A stretch of 64,000 bases of DNA from Maniola hyperantus (lineage: Eukaryota > Arthropoda > Insecta > Lepidoptera > Nymphalidae). The notes beneath the pieces are model-generated. The model saw only the letters and a list, made by a program, of their open reading frames with translations. It ran no database searches and was not told where the DNA came from. Both the position numbers and the translations under genes were made by a program. The DNA lies in contig NC_048554.1 of the NCBI RefSeq assembly GCF_902806685.2, positions 8,184,001 to 8,248,000 of the forward strand. The letters are read 5' to 3'. This document shows, one piece after another, positions 62,853-64,000 of this stretch (position 1 is the first letter of the stretch; every line of letters begins with the position of its first letter).

Positions 62853-63835
62853 CGTCAGTTCAACGTTCTGTCGTCGCACTTTGCCTGTCCAAGTGTCCAG
62901 GCCTTTAATGCCCCAGATCACCTTAGAAGCGATATCTTTGCGCGGGACACATTGTTTATCCGCAGCGTGAGGTCTTCCTATAAGGTAGCAGGTTTGATTC
63001 TATTCGCGCCGATGCCGTTATAGTAGCTTTGTGATTAAGATCGTACAGAAAATTATTTTTGTTTACATATTTTGTTCTAAGTACATCTGGACGATGATGA
63101 TCATCATGATCATTTCACGATAAATAATTTAAAGGCCCCAGTATAGCAGACGTACAACGGACGGCTACGTCTAAGTGCGGAAAAGAAACGTAGGAAGAAA
63201 GAAGTAGAAGAAGAGGCCTCAGCTTTGAGTCACGGACAAGGCCAAACAAGCATAAATTTTTTAATCTGTGTATCTTTAAAATAATAATAGGCATCTTCTA
63301 GGCAAATGCTTCCCATCTTAGGAATGTCAATTTCGAATATTATACTATTTTTAGTAATACGAAACGAAAGAAATAAAAAAAATGTAAAAACAAAGTTATA
63401 AAAAATAAAAAATTGCTAACAGAGTCAAAAGGTATAAGGCTACTAGAAAAATTATATCGAATCTGTATGTGCATTATTTTCAGTCAATAAAAGGCTTATT
63501 TATTAATTTATGTTAATTCGAATTAGGTACGGTGTAATAAAATAACTAACAAATTGGTTTTATTTTAAGGATTATCTCTAGAATATCTGAGATCATTATA
63601 AATGAGACTTATATTGTAAAGTATTGTATACTTGTACTAGCATTTGCGATAAATAGATAATGAACATGTTTAATGATTATTTAAGGCAATTAGCGTCAAT
63701 GTTTTCAATTTTATATTCGAGATAATATAAATAGTATACACATATTAAAGATAAGTTAATGCGATAACTTAAAGATATAAGAATTAAACATGCAGTCTGT
63801 TAAAAATTACTGTTAGTTTAAGAGCAATCACGCAC
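62853..63835. other. No supported gene
   Basis: 62860-63010 is GC-richer and may be an old retroelement piece. ATAGGCATCTTCTAGGCAAA (63290) echoes the LINE ORF2 tail at 49.6 kb. The rest is AT-rich. Confidence 0.3.
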
Positions 63836-63837
63836 TT

Positions 63838-63910
63838 ATCCGATCCCAATCCGTGAAAATACGGATATAAAAAAATTCGGATTGAATTCGGATATTGCTT
63901 ACGCACTAAT
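63838..63910. repeat. Possible short foldback with ATCCGAT words
   Basis: CACGCACTTATCCGATCCCA and TTCGGATATTGCTTACGCAC contain inverted TATCCGAT/TTCGGATA and CCAATCCG/CGGATTG words. Weak but suggestive of a small MITE. Confidence 0.35.
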
Positions 63911-63914
63911 CTAA

Positions 63915-63947
63915 GCCACTCGCATTAACAATTTGCGGGACTTATAT
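63915..63947. mobile_element. Foldback family B, one end only
   Basis: CATTAACAATTTGCGGGACT followed by TATATA is a single family B end without its partner. Confidence 0.55.
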
Positions 63948-64000
63948 ATAATTAGCGTTTTTCAATAAAGCATTATAGTAACAGTCTGTCGTCTTTCATA

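Overview
The window looks like nuclear DNA from a lepidopteran, most likely a butterfly or moth with a repeat-rich genome. The signs are AT-rich sequence full of TAGGTACCTAC-type words, many short Helitrons ending in GCGGGCATCAGCTAGT or GCGAGCATAAGCTAGT, tRNA-derived SINEs of the Metulj kind, decayed RTE-like and jockey-like LINE tails, and many foldback (MITE-like) elements. The species cannot be settled from the sequence. No bacterial features, rRNA, CRISPR array or true tRNA gene was seen.

The only convincing protein-coding gene is at the left edge (about 348-2768, + strand). It has ten visible exons of 15 to 246 bp. Every internal exon is a multiple of three, and every intron interrupts a codon after its first base (phase 1). 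Joined in that phase, the exons give one open frame of about 261 residues ending in TAA, followed by AATAAA. The 5' part lies outside the window or in exons too small to call. I do not recognise the product. The layout resembles microexon genes and is the best candidate here for something undescribed.

From 2.8 kb to 64 kb no multi-exon gene can be supported. The sequence is a mosaic of (i) two main Helitron families, here called Hel-1 (Lep1-like) and Hel-2, with about 30 copies or fragments; (ii) foldback families A to H plus single-copy hairpins; (iii) SINEs; (iv) 3' remnants of LINEs on both strands (about 3.8, 7.8, 17-19, 22.7, 36.5, 49.4 and 56.7 kb); and (v) low-copy AT-rich sequence. 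Three spots (about 24.0 kb, 45.5-46.0 kb and 57.0 kb) are locally GC/CpG-rich, non-repetitive and promoter-like, and one 138-bp open segment at 35.0 kb has good splice sites. They may belong to a gene with long introns spanning the window, but this is unproven.

The most striking non-coding result is foldback family C (22.5, 38.7 and 43.9 kb). Each copy shares a conserved palindromic core, but its outer hairpin arms differ from copy to copy while staying complementary within the copy. Two copies are flanked by 12- and 14-bp direct repeats, and the inner arm resembles the adjoining target sequence. Family D (55.2 and 59.9 kb) shows the same pattern of conserved core and copy-specific paired arms. 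A 320-bp near-perfect palindrome at 40.4-40.7 kb, nested transposons at 25.8 and 44.2 kb, and a MITE inside the last intron of the microexon gene complete the picture.
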